From contig BSBN01001225.1 in NCBI GenBank assembly GCA_027924645.1, positions 13,844,001-13,908,000 on the forward strand: a DNA stretch of 64,000 nt, read 5' to 3'. Shown here in pieces: positions 12,301-23,724 of this stretch (position 1 is the first letter of the stretch; each line of letters starts with the position of its first letter). The translations under genes and the position numbers were made by a program. Source of the DNA: Cunninghamia lanceolata. Lineage: Eukaryota; Streptophyta; Pinopsida; Cupressales; Cupressaceae. Under the pieces are notes generated by a model that saw nothing but the letters and a program-made list of their open reading frames with translations, was not told the DNA's origin and ran no database searches.

Positions 12301-14113
12301 GGGAGGGGGATTGTTGCAAGGTGTGACCCTTGGTCTCCTTGCTCAGTGCTGCACTGTGGTGGTTTGTGACAAGGACTTAACCACCTCCCATGCTTGTTAA
12401 GTCAAGTGGTTGTATCGGGCATTAATAGGTCGATATTTTGGTGCAACGGCAACTAACATATTCCTCTTTGGATACTTCTTGGCTCTTCTTCTTGGCATCA
12501 ACTATAAGGGTAACACCCCTTTTCTTTAATATGGTTATCTCCTCATCTACCCAGGCTTGGGTTAGCTGGATCACCCCACTTGTCAACTGATCCAAGGATA
12601 TATCCTCCGGTTGCGTAAGATCTAGGGCTGATATGGTGTCATTATACACATTTTTGTCCTCATATTCATTGGACATGATTTTCCCATCATCCTTACGTAG
12701 CTGCACTGGCACCGGGATGTAGTCAAAGGTTTTGATTTGATTCAAGGTGAGTCTTTGGTATTTCCTTCTTCTCACCTCAGCCTCATCATCACAATTGGTC
12801 CAGAAGTCTTCTAGATGCTTTTGATGTATCAATTTTCCTAGTAGCTTCTGCATCCTGCCATAAGGATCATATGATCCGGCTAAGGGAAATGGATGTAAAC
12901 ACATGAATTTTAACCCCCCAATGACATGTTTCATGCTCCTCGAGTCTGAGCACATGTACTAGCCCATGGATATTGGAAATAAAACTAGAGGTATCTTCTT
13001 TTGTGCCTTGTAGGCTTCAACTATTGTGGATACCTACCTGAAAAATTCCATCAAGACAACCCCATCAGTGGGGTATCTTAGAACCATAAGAGGTTTTCCT
13101 TCAAACCCCTCTATCCTGATGTATGAAAAAGTGGCAAACTGGATAAACCAGGCTCCATGCCGATAAACAACTTCCTGAGCTTCCATGCTTAGCCTTTTAG
13201 TCTTGTCCTCCTCCATAGTTTTGACCAGATGCATGGAGAATCCATCATTTACTAGTTTGTAGTCCAAGAGGTAATCTTTCCTTTGTAATTGGGGATAATG
13301 ATCCCATATGTGTGCATCATTAGCATCACCACCAGCCTTACCAACTGTCTTCAAAGCATCAAAGCTTCCTTTATACACACATTAGTATACCACATATGAG
13401 CTCATATAAAATAAGCATGTTTGGCCTCCTAGGCTCCCCATTCCCTCATCCAGCGCGTCACTAATGATCTTAGCCCATAGTGGCTTGTTGTCTGCATATA
13501 AGACCATCTGGATGATCCCAAACATCTAGTTCTTGAAATTTCTAGCATGAGGCTTGCTAGTCATCCTGATCAGCAGAGAAATCATATATTGGTACTCATC
13601 ATCAAAATCAAATTTTTACAGATGCACGAGTAATTTGGTTGAGGCGACATATGTGCTACTTTTTTACCTCCATTGGTAGATCTTCTTCCTTGTATTTTTC
13701 TTATTATTATTGTATTCTATTTCCAACTTGCGTAGGTCCACACTCACTACCTTCTTCCCAACTACTAGATTGAAAGTGGTGGTAATGCCCTTGATTAAGA
13801 AGTCTGCATATATCCTTCCATGTTTCTCCACCCGTTTGGTTTCAGGGTTCTAATTTCTAGTGCATTCTACTACCAGCTCTGGGGTATCCATAGCATATGG
13901 AAAACCTATTGCATGCCACGTACCTAAGACATACACCCCATCTAGAATGGGATTGTCCTTATCATGATCCAATCTTGTCGACCATACTGCTAGGTTCGTA
14001 TCTCCTTGGTGTGTATCACAAATAACTCCATATTTGAACTGCACCTACTCAGGCTGGACAAACATGGGCTTGAGGAGCTTCACCTCAGACCTACTCCTTC
14101 TAAGATTTTCCAT
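9376..14113 (-). pseudogene. Long unidentified ORF carried behind an LTR, copy B (about 1,450 codons)
   Basis: I do not recognise a named family. The frame starts at ATG 14113-14111 just after a probable splice acceptor. It runs to about 11700, shifts frame once, and ends at TGA 9376-9378. The N-terminal part (14113-12464) is homologous to the ORF at 52052-55540: MSSYVVY, WFIQFATFSYI against WYIQFPTFTYI, EDFW, EVRRR, RLTL and KDDGK align in order. Next comes a Lys/Ser/Ala-rich linker, a Glu/Gln/Asp-rich middle, a likely coiled-coil part (10370-9580) and an acidic tail. Many TAG/TAA codons interrupt it, including adjacent TAA-TAG near 11340. No gag, RT or integrase motif is present. Confidence 0.7.
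12107..12458 (-). mobile_element. TRIM/SMART-type miniature LTR retrotransposon, 352 bp
   Basis: Two 147-bp LTRs (12107-12253 and 12312-12458) flank a 58-bp interior. The interior holds only TGGTATCAGAGCC (12256-12268, matching the 3' end of initiator Met-tRNA) and the purine tract GGGAGGGGGA (12301-12310). The target duplication TATTC is intact at 12102-12106 and 12459-12463. The first LTR starts TA instead of TG. By its primer site and purine tract the element reads on the + strand, opposite to the host ORF. Element plus duplication adds 357 bp, a multiple of three, so the host frame resumes on the far side. It has no coding capacity and would need enzymes in trans. Confidence 0.93.
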
Positions 14114-14119
14114 GGATTC

Positions 14120-14321
14120 CTACAATAAACATGATATGTTTTACCCTACAGTATCCACATGCATTTCTACAACATCATGTACTTCTATATTATGTGTACT
14201 CTGTATATTATTTATTTACTTCATCATGATACGTATTATCAAAAAACCAAACCACATGTAAGAACAAATACTCTACCTGAAAACACAGAAAATGACTACA
14301 GGAGCATTTATAGTTACTTAC
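14120..14321 (-). other. Probable intron directly upstream of ORF copy B
   Basis: On the - strand a strong donor (CAG|GTAAGT, intron starting at 14321) and an acceptor (TTTATTGTAG, ending at 14120) bracket 202 bases. The ATG follows 6 bases later. ORF copy A has the same arrangement (intron 51790-52050, ATG one base after the exon start). Two independent copies with the same layout support real splicing; there is no transcript evidence here. Confidence 0.5.
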
Positions 14322-14375
14322 CTGACAATGCTTTCCTCTTGGATTAGATGATTGATTACGAAGAAGGGCTACAAA

Positions 14376-15589
14376 TGTTGAAGACCACCCGTTCTGTTAC
14401 GTTGAAGAATCCAATCCGTTAATAGGTAGTTGTTTGAGGGTTTGACTTCGGAGCTCTGTAATTTCTTGATTTTTCACAAGGTAAATGAAAATATCCTTCA
14501 AATTTTACCTTTAAAGTAGGTCAATAGGACAAATTAGGGTAAAAATGTGTTGTCTTGATCAAATCCATTGATCATCTGCAGGGAATCTGTAGATGCTTCC
14601 AAGTGTTCAATTTGTACTTGTAATCAGCGGGAATTCATCTACCACATTTAATTGCATTTAATGTCAAAAAATAGGGGGGGTGATCTTTGGAAGATCAGGG
14701 AATATTCAAAATATGACCCCTCTGTATAAAATGATCCCCTGCCTTTGAGCAGCAAAACTAAATGCAAAGTATCGGGTGATATGGTCAATGTTTGACCATA
14801 TGTATATCAGGTCATGAAATTAAGATCAGGGGTTGTTCAAAATATGACCCCGTAGATAAAATGACCCCCCTCAAAAAAGATCGGGGTGACATCACTATGT
14901 CGGTGACATTGTTTAATTATTGTGTTTTAATGACGTCATCATCATTTTAAAGAATATGATGGATATCAGATATATACCTCCCTGTGGATAGAATAGAACA
15001 ATGACATCATCATCAACATGATTTCCTTCATTCATTGGACTTGGATGACATCACCATCATATTGACATAGGGTGATATATATGAAGAGGGTGATGTTCGT
15101 AAGATGACTAATGTTAAAAATATGACCCCCCGCAAGATAGCTAAAGTCTTTCGACGGGTAGATATCGGCTCTTACTTAAATTTGACGTCTGCACATCGCA
15201 GACCGGGAGATTATCAGGTGATAATCCTATATCAGGGTGATCTTATCTAATATGACTGATGTTTGAAATATGACCCCACTTCGAGGGATATCAGGTTTGA
15301 CAAATCTTTGACTCAACATAACTCTCTTTCCTTAGACAATTTTGGGGTGATCTAAAAGGCAAACCTTCTTGGAATTTTGTGTAATTTCCAACCATGAGGT
15401 TAATAATGTGAACTACTAACTTTGGCAACTGACCTCATCATGGTGACAAATCCACCCTCTTATAGGGTTACATGCATGACTGATTTACCAAACCGCCCAA
15501 AGCAGAAAATAAACAAGCCAAAGTAGCAAGCAAAGTTAGGTCCCTATTTTGTCAAGGCAAAATGGGGCGTGTTGTGTAACCACACAACA
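14376..15589 (-). repeat. LTR in front of ORF copy B (left edge tentative)
   Basis: The - strand LTR begins at 15589 with TGTTGTG, six bases, then CACAACA: a perfect 7-bp terminal hairpin followed by CGCCCCATTTT. The same start occurs at 50290 (+) and 60082 (-). A TATA-like CTATAAG lies at about 15459-15465. The proposed other end, CTTCAACA on the - strand at 14376, rests on TG/CA ends only, and no primer site is evident. The region also holds four copies of an AAATATGACCCC word (14707, 14838, 15116, 15265) and a TGACGTCA palindrome at 14931. The right edge abuts copia gag sequence. Confidence 0.5.
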
Positions 15590-15623
15590 CAAAGCTAAAA
15601 AGGGGATCAAGAAAGTATAAAGG

Positions 15624-16872
15624 TGTAAAGGGTGGAATTTGGCTATTTGGTTTTTGGTAGTTTGTGTGTATATCCTCCTTTCACCCTCTCATTCAAGGAC
15701 CTAGGGTGGAGTTGCAATGTACTATCTTACCCTAGGTCACTATGAGAATGTAGGGAAACTTGGATTTTTATGATTTGATTGCCAATTATCTTCTCTAGTG
15801 CTCAATTATACCTTAAAACCCTAATTATGCAAATACAACAACAAATAGACGAATAATAGAAAATGATGCTACAGAAAGATGTAAAATGACAAATAACCAT
15901 GCACCTATTTTCACGATTCAAAAGTGGAATAGTCATGGACTAAAGAGTGGGTGCCCAAGTCCAAGGCCCTACTTTTTATCAGGATCTGCAAACAAGATCC
16001 ACAACCTATTCTTGATGTACTGAAAGTTTTCCTGTCACAGAACTTTCAGGACTAATGAGTAGGCACCCTAGTCCAAGGAGGTGTTTTCTTGTCTGATCTA
16101 CAATTCTGACACTCTTTTGTACCCTCCTGCAACTTCACCTTGTCTGTAACTTCAACCTGTAACCTACAATCATGAAAACTTTGGGAGGGGGTTGTGATGT
16201 TTAGATGCTTGCCTTAGTCAAGCCCCAGAGAGACATTCAAGTCTTCCAAACACTGTTGTCAAATAGAGAGTGCATGCTCTTGTGAGGTAAAGGCAAAAAC
16301 TAAATGATAAATGCTCAAAAACAAAAATGATATCACCTTGTAGTAAGATCTCATGGAAGGAAGAAGCAGTCCATGCCATGAGGAGATGATTGTTCAAATA
16401 TGCAATTATAAACACATAGACAACACAAATCTGCTCTTGCAACACAATGAAAGCCTTGAATCACCTTTCAAATTCTAATGCTCATCTAATAATGCTCTAC
16501 TTGAAATCTAGTCTACTAATGAATACCTAAACATGCTTTTATACGCAACTACAAACACTCCTGCCAAGAATGTCATAATTTAAACTTACTATGTTGGCAT
16601 AGGACCCAAATAACGGTCACAAGCCGACACCCAAAATTTGGGACTAACCCAAAATAGGGCAAGACTAGGGCACGGGCACCCAAGCCCTCCCTCCCTATTT
16701 TGGTTAGGGTTTGGTTCAAGGGATCCCCCTAGGTCCCATTTTTCATGAAACTTAGGGTTTATTTTATCGGGATGTCAAAATATGATGCAAGATGTCCTAA
16801 ATGTAGCTAAAAGGCCCAGGAGATAAACCTTATGAGGGAAAAGCCCCCAAGGGGACATTTCCTAACATTACA
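15624..16872 (-). repeat. 3' LTR of the gag-only element
   Basis: 1,249 bp. It reads TG...CA on both strands: the + strand starts TGTAAAGG and ends CATTACA. TATAAAA on the - strand is at 16537-16543. It is about 90% or more alike by eye to 22288-23479. On the - strand it is preceded by the purine tract AAAGTGGGGACAAAA (16873-16887). Confidence 0.88.
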
Positions 16873-18916
16873 TTTTGTCCCCACTTTAATGTATGTATAA
16901 ACGTGAGGCCAGTACATGCATTAAAGTATGGTGAACAAACACAACAAACATGCCAAGCACGGAGAAGACACATCAAACATGTAAAACATGAAGAAGACAG
17001 TTACAGTCACGCAAAACACAAAGAATACACTAAATGCATAGAAGGCACATTAGTGTATGGAAGATAGGAATGATTTCTTTTCTTTTCTTTTTCTCATATA
17101 TATGAAATGCAGATGCAAGTATAGGAAAGTAAACACACCTCCCATAATATAGGATGCATTCATCATGCAAGTCTTTAAACTATATATAGGGCAACACACA
17201 TGCAAGACACACCAAACCTCCCATAATGTAGGATGCACTCATCATGTAGGTCTTTAGACTACATATGGGGCAACAGACACGCCAAACAAAGCAAGCATGC
17301 CAAAAACACACTTTGAAGACACGGAGAAAACATGATAGACAAGCGATGGAGTGTTCCTATTTCTAGGTTCATCACCATCTCAGACACATTATAGGCACAC
17401 ACCAATGATTGGGATTTGCTACAACAATCATTGAAGACATGCTTAAGGGTTGAGTTAGTCACAGAATTGCTCCCTGCTTCCGCAAAGGACTTTTGAAAAT
17501 GATAGGATGGGCACTCTTTGCAAGAGATACGCCACCCTCGCATTTGGAGAGAGATTAAAATAAAAAGGATATACATGATATCTCACCTCCATAGAGGGCT
17601 TAAATGATTGATTTATTTATTGCAAACAAACTCAAAGTGTAGGAAGTACTCATCGCACTAGTCTTTAAACTGCACCTAAGGACAATCACATTGCTAACAT
17701 CTACAATAGACATTTTACCTTATATATGCCCCCACCTTAAGGTGGTTGCTATCATGCATCGATATAAACATGTTAAGGTAAGAAGAAAACACACAAGGGA
17801 ACATAGACTTTCGCAAAGTCCATGCCCCTTGGAGGTGACATGTACTTTACAATCGCCAAATGTTCCCACAAACACATCCCTACAAGAAACATGTTAGTGT
17901 CTACATAATCATGATAACATCAACATCAATGCATATGATTAACCACATAAAGAGCCAAGGTTATACTACAAATTCAGAGTTTGAGGATAACTGTGGGGCT
18001 ATATCACAAAGATCTCTGAATCGAGTACCACCAAGGCTAGATTCAAAGACAAACAAAGTGCATAGAGCATCAGTATTGTTAATGTTTGTAAATGTGATAA
18101 AGATCATCAAAATCACTACGTAGAAAGCACGAGTGCTTCTACTAGCTAATCGTCAGATAATATCTTACAACCCCATCATCATATTAGAAACTAAGTCCAA
18201 TTTTTGATTTCTCACTAAAGGAGTGCTAGGTCCACATTAGTATAAATGTTTTTCATCATCCACCTGCTAGATAGAAACACTAGAGGAAGGGAAACAATAA
18301 ATAAGAGAGGAGAAACAAGTGTCTTAGGGATAGTCATGTAGGAGGGTGCCCCCAAGTCACCAACCACAATGCTATGTCTGTAAGACACAACACACAAAAA
18401 TGAAATCAGAGAGAGAGGCAATATAGAAGAATGATGATACAAATAGAAGAAGGTCACAACAGAGGTAGTCTCTTGGTATTCTAGACCTTACAAGAGTATT
18501 AGGGGTCATCCCAAGAGGCCTAAACAACACATAACACATCATGGGGGAAGCACATCATGAGAGAGATAAAGGGTCAGAGATACTTACCTGTATGATTGTT
18601 GTATTAGATTTTTGAATTTGTAAACCTCTTGGAGGGGTATGTAATCATGTTTGGTGCAAAGTTTGAGTGTTTCTTATGAAAGTCTTGTTTGTTATCATAT
18701 GATGCTTGTTCCTTGAATCCTTGTTTAAATGAGACTTTTTGTTGCTTATGAGGAGGAGAACCACTATTTTTTCCAACCACTGATAGTCATCTTACTCTTT
18801 TCTAATTTTTAGCAAGTTTTCATTGTTGATGTCGTCTAACACAGTAACAAGAATCATCCTGTACTGTCTCACTCATCTATATCAGTTCTTCTATTTGTCT
18901 TTTTGATGTGTTTTGA
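16873..18916 (-). other. Non-coding 3' interior of the gag-only element, with tandem repeats
   Basis: It starts with the purine tract next to the LTR. At about 17125-17290 two roughly 83-bp repeats share CTCCCATAAT and TAGGATGCA...TCATCATG...GTCTTTA; a weaker third lies at 17637-17700. The same repeats occur in the opposite orientation at 27060-27200 in the related element. The short ORFs here (17259-17576, 18215-18457) show no domain and I do not count them as genes. Confidence 0.7.
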
Positions 18917-20893
18917 TTATCTCCTGATCCATATAAGGATAACGAATGGTGGAACCTCAACATAAATTCCATTTCTTCGTGGATGACGTGGGTTATGTAG
19001 TTTTTCTTTATCCACTTCAATCATACCCATGATATTATCATAGTCTAAATAATCATCATCAGCTACTTCCACTAAATCTTGTTCCAACATATTGTTATTA
19101 GTATGCTTAGGGAAAGGATTAGTGAAGATTTGTAAATTTTGATTCAGTGGAGAAATTGACTTATTTCTGTTATCATTCACACCCAATACCTGCATGATAT
19201 TCGAATTAATGAGGTCTTGTATTTCATGTTTAAGACACATACATCGTTCAGTATCATGTCCTTGTGTTTGATGAAAATGACAAAAGGCATTAGCATGAAA
19301 GTAAGGTCCTTGTGCTTTACTAGGATCAGCAAGATTAATTTGGGGAAGCTTCAGAATGTAATTACTCATAGCTTGATTCATGATAGAATGATAAGACTCA
19401 GATATTGGAGTAAACTTTCTTGGTTGATATGATGTCTTCTTTGGATTTGTGATAGTAGACACATTAGAAAAGTTGTTCGTATTTGGTCCATTAATCTTGA
19501 TGAAACTCCTATTATTATGATTCCTCTTAAAGTTGTTTTGTGATGATCCACCCATGGATTGACTAACTTGAGCTGATGAGTTTTGGTTTTCATACTAACT
19601 AGACAAAAGTTGGTAATCACAAAGGGCGGTGCCTAAATGTTGAAAGGAGTTATATTTCATCAAGAGAGTCTTATCATGGATTTTAGGTTGTAGATTAGTG
19701 ATAAACACCTTCTGAACATCCTCATCTTTCATTTGATATTGAATTTGCATATATAAAGCTTGATACCGACTAATGAATTCAGTTAGCTTCTCTTTTGGAC
19801 CTTGCTTGTAATGAACTAAATCAATCAAAAAGACTTGGGGTCTAATGTTTGCTTGAAAATATTGTAAAAATTGATCAATCAACTGCAAAAAGGAGTGCAT
19901 TGAATTCGGAGGCAAAGAGCAAAACCATTCTAAAGCAATATCTTTGAGAGATCGTGGGAAACGTTTTGCCAAAAAATCCTCTTCAAAATAGAAATCACTA
20001 CACATAGCTATGAATGCTGCCACATGAGTATTAGAATCACCTTTTCCACCATATTTTTCAAAGTGAGGAGTCTCAAACCTCTCGGGCATGGGAGTTCTCA
20101 AAATTGCATAGGATAGAGGATTGCAAACATGATATGTTGGTATATTGGGTTATGAAGAATTTGTCAAATTTGTTACCTTTTGTTGTAAAGCGGCCATGCC
20201 CTGCAAAAGTTGGTTTAGGATGGAATCATTGGGAGATGTAGTTTGCTATGAGGAATTGGAACCAAAGTGAGGAGGTGATTGAGCTTGAGATATTATAGGT
20301 GGAGGCTGTGAATAGGTCAATGGTGTTTGGACATAATGGTAGGTGGTAGGTAGTTGAGAAAAGCTATATGTAATGGGAGGTTGATAATAAGTGGGATGAA
20401 GAGGTGCTTGAGAGAAATTATTCATAGAAGAGGTCCCCTTGGGAAATAAATTATGATAATTAAATCCCATAGCTTTGTAATTAGTGCCATTAGATACTCC
20501 AATACTAGTGGTAGCATTACTACAAGCATTTTCATCAGTTGTTAAGATCGTTGATGTAAAGGTGGATATTCCCGTAGTCGGTATAGGTACCGATACTTGT
20601 GTGTGAGAAGGTGAAAAAGTGTTATTTATCACTTTTACACATTCAGTCACTGGCATGATATTGGTTTGTATAATATGTGCTAAACCATGGATTGCATTAA
20701 CACTGTCTTGTCCTTCTTTTATTAATTCTCCTACATGGTGAATCATAGGTACAACTTCTTTAGCTATCCTCTCAGTTTGCATGTAGTCTTGAAATTCAGC
20801 TAGATCTTTGTCAAGTTTATCTATTTTCTCATCAGATACATATCCTATCATCTCAATAGTATCATTAACATCAAGAAAATTTTGCTCTTCCAT
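18917..20893 (-). pseudogene. gag of the gag-only element
   Basis: One frame runs from ATG 20893 to TAA 18917 with no frameshift and three internal stops (TAG 20246, a TAA near 20152, TAG 19595), all at likely glutamines. Residues 1-90 look helical. A Pro/Tyr/Gln-rich stretch follows (20480-20250). Then comes a Retrotrans_gag core (IALEWFCSLP, DQFLQYFQANI, EKLTEFISRYQALY; 19990-19730) and a zinc-binding CHFHQTQGHDTERC at about 19270, a CX2H-type knuckle as in Tat/Ogre gag. It would form the capsid. Nothing that looks like protease follows. Confidence 0.85.
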
Positions 20894-22287
20894 TGTACTT
20901 GTGATAGGTGTGATATCTTGTAAAATTTTTCTCTCCTTTTGTAAAGAAGGTGTTCAATGTGCCAACTTCTTCAAGAGCACTAGATACCATGTGTCTTATG
21001 ATTCTTCTTAAAGGAATATTTCTCTTAGGATAGTGAGTTATGAGACTCATGTAGCAATATGCACAAATTTTAAGTGCAAGATATGTTGTAAATGCTTGAT
21101 TTTTTGTACTTTTTCAATGTAAATATATGAAAGAAAAGGTGTTGCAAGGATTTTAATCAGGGGAAACAAATAATATGTCTTATATCAGTCCAATACAGCC
21201 ATAATATCCTTTGCAACACACTTTTGATGCAGATCTATAATGATGACTAGTCAAAACCTAGTGAAAATGCCCTAAAATATGCAATTTCTCGTCGTTTTTC
21301 AATCCCAAGACCTAATGAAAGAGGTGTTGTAAGGAATTTTATGAGGTGAAAAAAAAATATCAATGATATCAAACACATAGAAGCATAAAATCTATTACAA
21401 AACACATAGGGTGCAAACAAGGTCAAACCCTAGGGCAAAAATAGCAAAAATGTGCAAATTTTCACCAAATTTTCAATATAAGAGGCTAATAGAAAGATGT
21501 TGTAAAGATTTTTAGGAGGGGAAGTAGATAATATCCCTGAAATAATATAATTAGTGCAAAAATATTCTTTACAACATGCCTATAGTGTAAATTTAGAGAG
21601 TCGATAAGGCCAAATCTAGTGAAAATCAATGTTTTTCAAGCCCTAGGTTTGAGATCTTGATCTAAAATGCTATATGAATGTTTTGAAAGCTAATGTATGA
21701 TGAAAATTAAATTCTCTCAGATCAGAAAATTATTTCCAATCCCTAACATGCAAAATGCAAGTGCAAATCTAATGAAAAATCAATGAAAATGCTAGTTTTT
21801 GTTGAAATTTTCTATGCAAAAATGCAAATGTTTGAAATCTAAATGAAAATTTGCATTATAATGCAACACTAAAGACAAATGTAAATTTGAATGAGTTTCA
21901 AAGATCAGTATAAAAATATGAAACAAGATTTTGCCTACAAACCATAGATTTTGGAATTACTAGGTTATACGAAAAATTCACAATTTTCAACAAAACCCTA
22001 GCAATTTTATGATGAAAATATAATACAAGCTATTGAATTTTTGTAATTTTCTGCAATTTAGCTTAGATCTAATGCAAAAATCATAAATTTGATAAAATTC
22101 AAATTAATTGATATAACATGCAAACTCTAAAATGCTATTTTTTTCCAATTTTTCCAATTTTTCAATTTTTTTGTAAGTTTTCCAATGCAATAAGATGAAT
22201 GACTATATGGATTAATGAAATCATTGCAAATGTAAAAAAAACACTCAGAAAGGTGCAAACAAGTCTAATAACATGGGTTCACCAAAA
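20894..22287 (-). other. Leader and primer site of the gag-only element
   Basis: AT-rich leader. On the - strand TGGTGAACCC (22275-22284) begins 4 bases after the LTR end and is the likely tRNA primer site. At about 21125, 21312 and 21487 three degenerate units of roughly 175-187 bp each begin with a (T)GAAAGA..GGTGTTGTAAGGATTTTA-like phrase followed by GAGGGGAA. No ORF of note. Confidence 0.65.
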
Positions 22288-23479
22288 TTTAAAGGGTAGA
22301 ATTTGGATGTTTGGTTTTTGGTAGTTTGTGTGTATATCCTCCTTTCACCCTTTCATTCAAGGACCTAGGGTTGAGTTGCAATGTATACTACCCTAGGTCA
22401 CTATGAGAATGTAGGGAAACTTGGATTTTTATGATTTGATTGCCAATTATCTTCTCTTGTGCTCAATTATACCTTAAAACCCTAATTATGCAAATACGAC
22501 AACAAATAGATGAATAACAAAAAATGTTGCTACAAAAAGATGTAAAATGACAAATAATTGTGCACCTATTTTCAGGTTTTAGAAGTGGAATAGTTGAGGA
22601 CTAAAGAGAGGGCACCCAAGTCCAAGGCCCTACTTTTTTTGAGATTTGCAAACAAGATCTTCAACCTATTCCTATTGTACTAAAGGTTTTCCCGTCATGG
22701 AACTTTGAGGACTAATGAGCGGGCACCCTAGTCTAGGGAGTTGTTTTCTTCTCTGATCTACAATTCCAACACTCTGTTATACCCTCCTACAACTTCACTT
22801 TGTTTGTAACTTCAACCTATAACCTACAATCATGAAAACTTTGGGAAGGGGTTGTGGTGTTTAGAGGCTTGCCTTAGTCAAGCTCCGGAGAGACATTCAA
22901 TTCTTTCAAACACCGTTGTCAGATAGAGAGTGCATGCCCTTGTGAGGCAGAGGCAAAAACTAAATGATAAATGCTCAAAAACATAAATGATATCACCTTG
23001 TAGTGAAGATCTCATGGAAAGAAGAAGCTCTTCATGCCATGAGGAGATGATTGCTCAAATCTGCAAATACAAACACATAGACAACACAAATTTGCTCTTG
23101 CAACAACACAAATCTGCTCTTGCAACACAATTAAAGCCTTGAATCACCTTTAGAATGCCAATGCTCATCTAATAATGCTCTAGTTGAAATCTAGTCTACA
23201 AATGAATGCCTAAGCATACTTTTATATGCAACTACAAACACTCCTGCCAAGAATTTCGTAATTCAAACTTACCGTGTCGGCATAGGACCCAAATAATAGT
23301 CACAAGCCGACACCCAAAATTTGGGACTGACCCAAAATAGGGCAGAACTAGGGCATGAGCACCCAAGTACTCCCTCCCTATTTTGGTCAGGGTTAGGTTC
23401 AAGGGATCCCCGTAGGTCCCATTTGTCATGAAACTTAGGGTTCATTTCATCGGGATATCAAAATATGATGCAATATGTT
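22288..23479 (-). repeat. 5' LTR of the gag-only element, larger part
   Basis: It matches 15624-16795 of the other LTR. The + strand start reads TTTAAAGG where the other LTR has TGTAAAGG. TATAAAA (- strand) is at 23220-23226. The match stops at ATGTT (23475-23479), where the solo LTR is inserted, and resumes at 26559. Confidence 0.88.
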
Positions 23480-23724
23480 TGTTGACCTATTTTTCCTCTT
23501 CCTAGAGTTAAACAGTTCACCTTGTATTTTCTTTGAAAATCCTTTAGAAGTGACCCTACAGGCTTAAATACTTCAAATAATTATGCTATGCCTTGTCAAA
23601 AAAATCCAAAAAAATCTCACCTCAAGAACCTTTGCAAAAAACCCAGAAAAACCCAGAAATCTTTTAGCTTCAAGTATTTGCTATCACTGGGATTTCTTAG
23701 TTTCATGCTTGTATTTCAATATGC

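Noticed and set aside
9376..14113. Envelope-like gene expressed from a spliced RNA
   Set aside because: The ORF lies right behind the 5' LTR and not after integrase, and I see no signal peptide or transmembrane segment. The complete gypsy 3' end at 60-61 kb has no such ORF.
17050..18457. Small ORFs as host genes
   Set aside because: They lie in the non-coding interior of the gag-only element, overlap its tandem repeats and have no recognisable domain.
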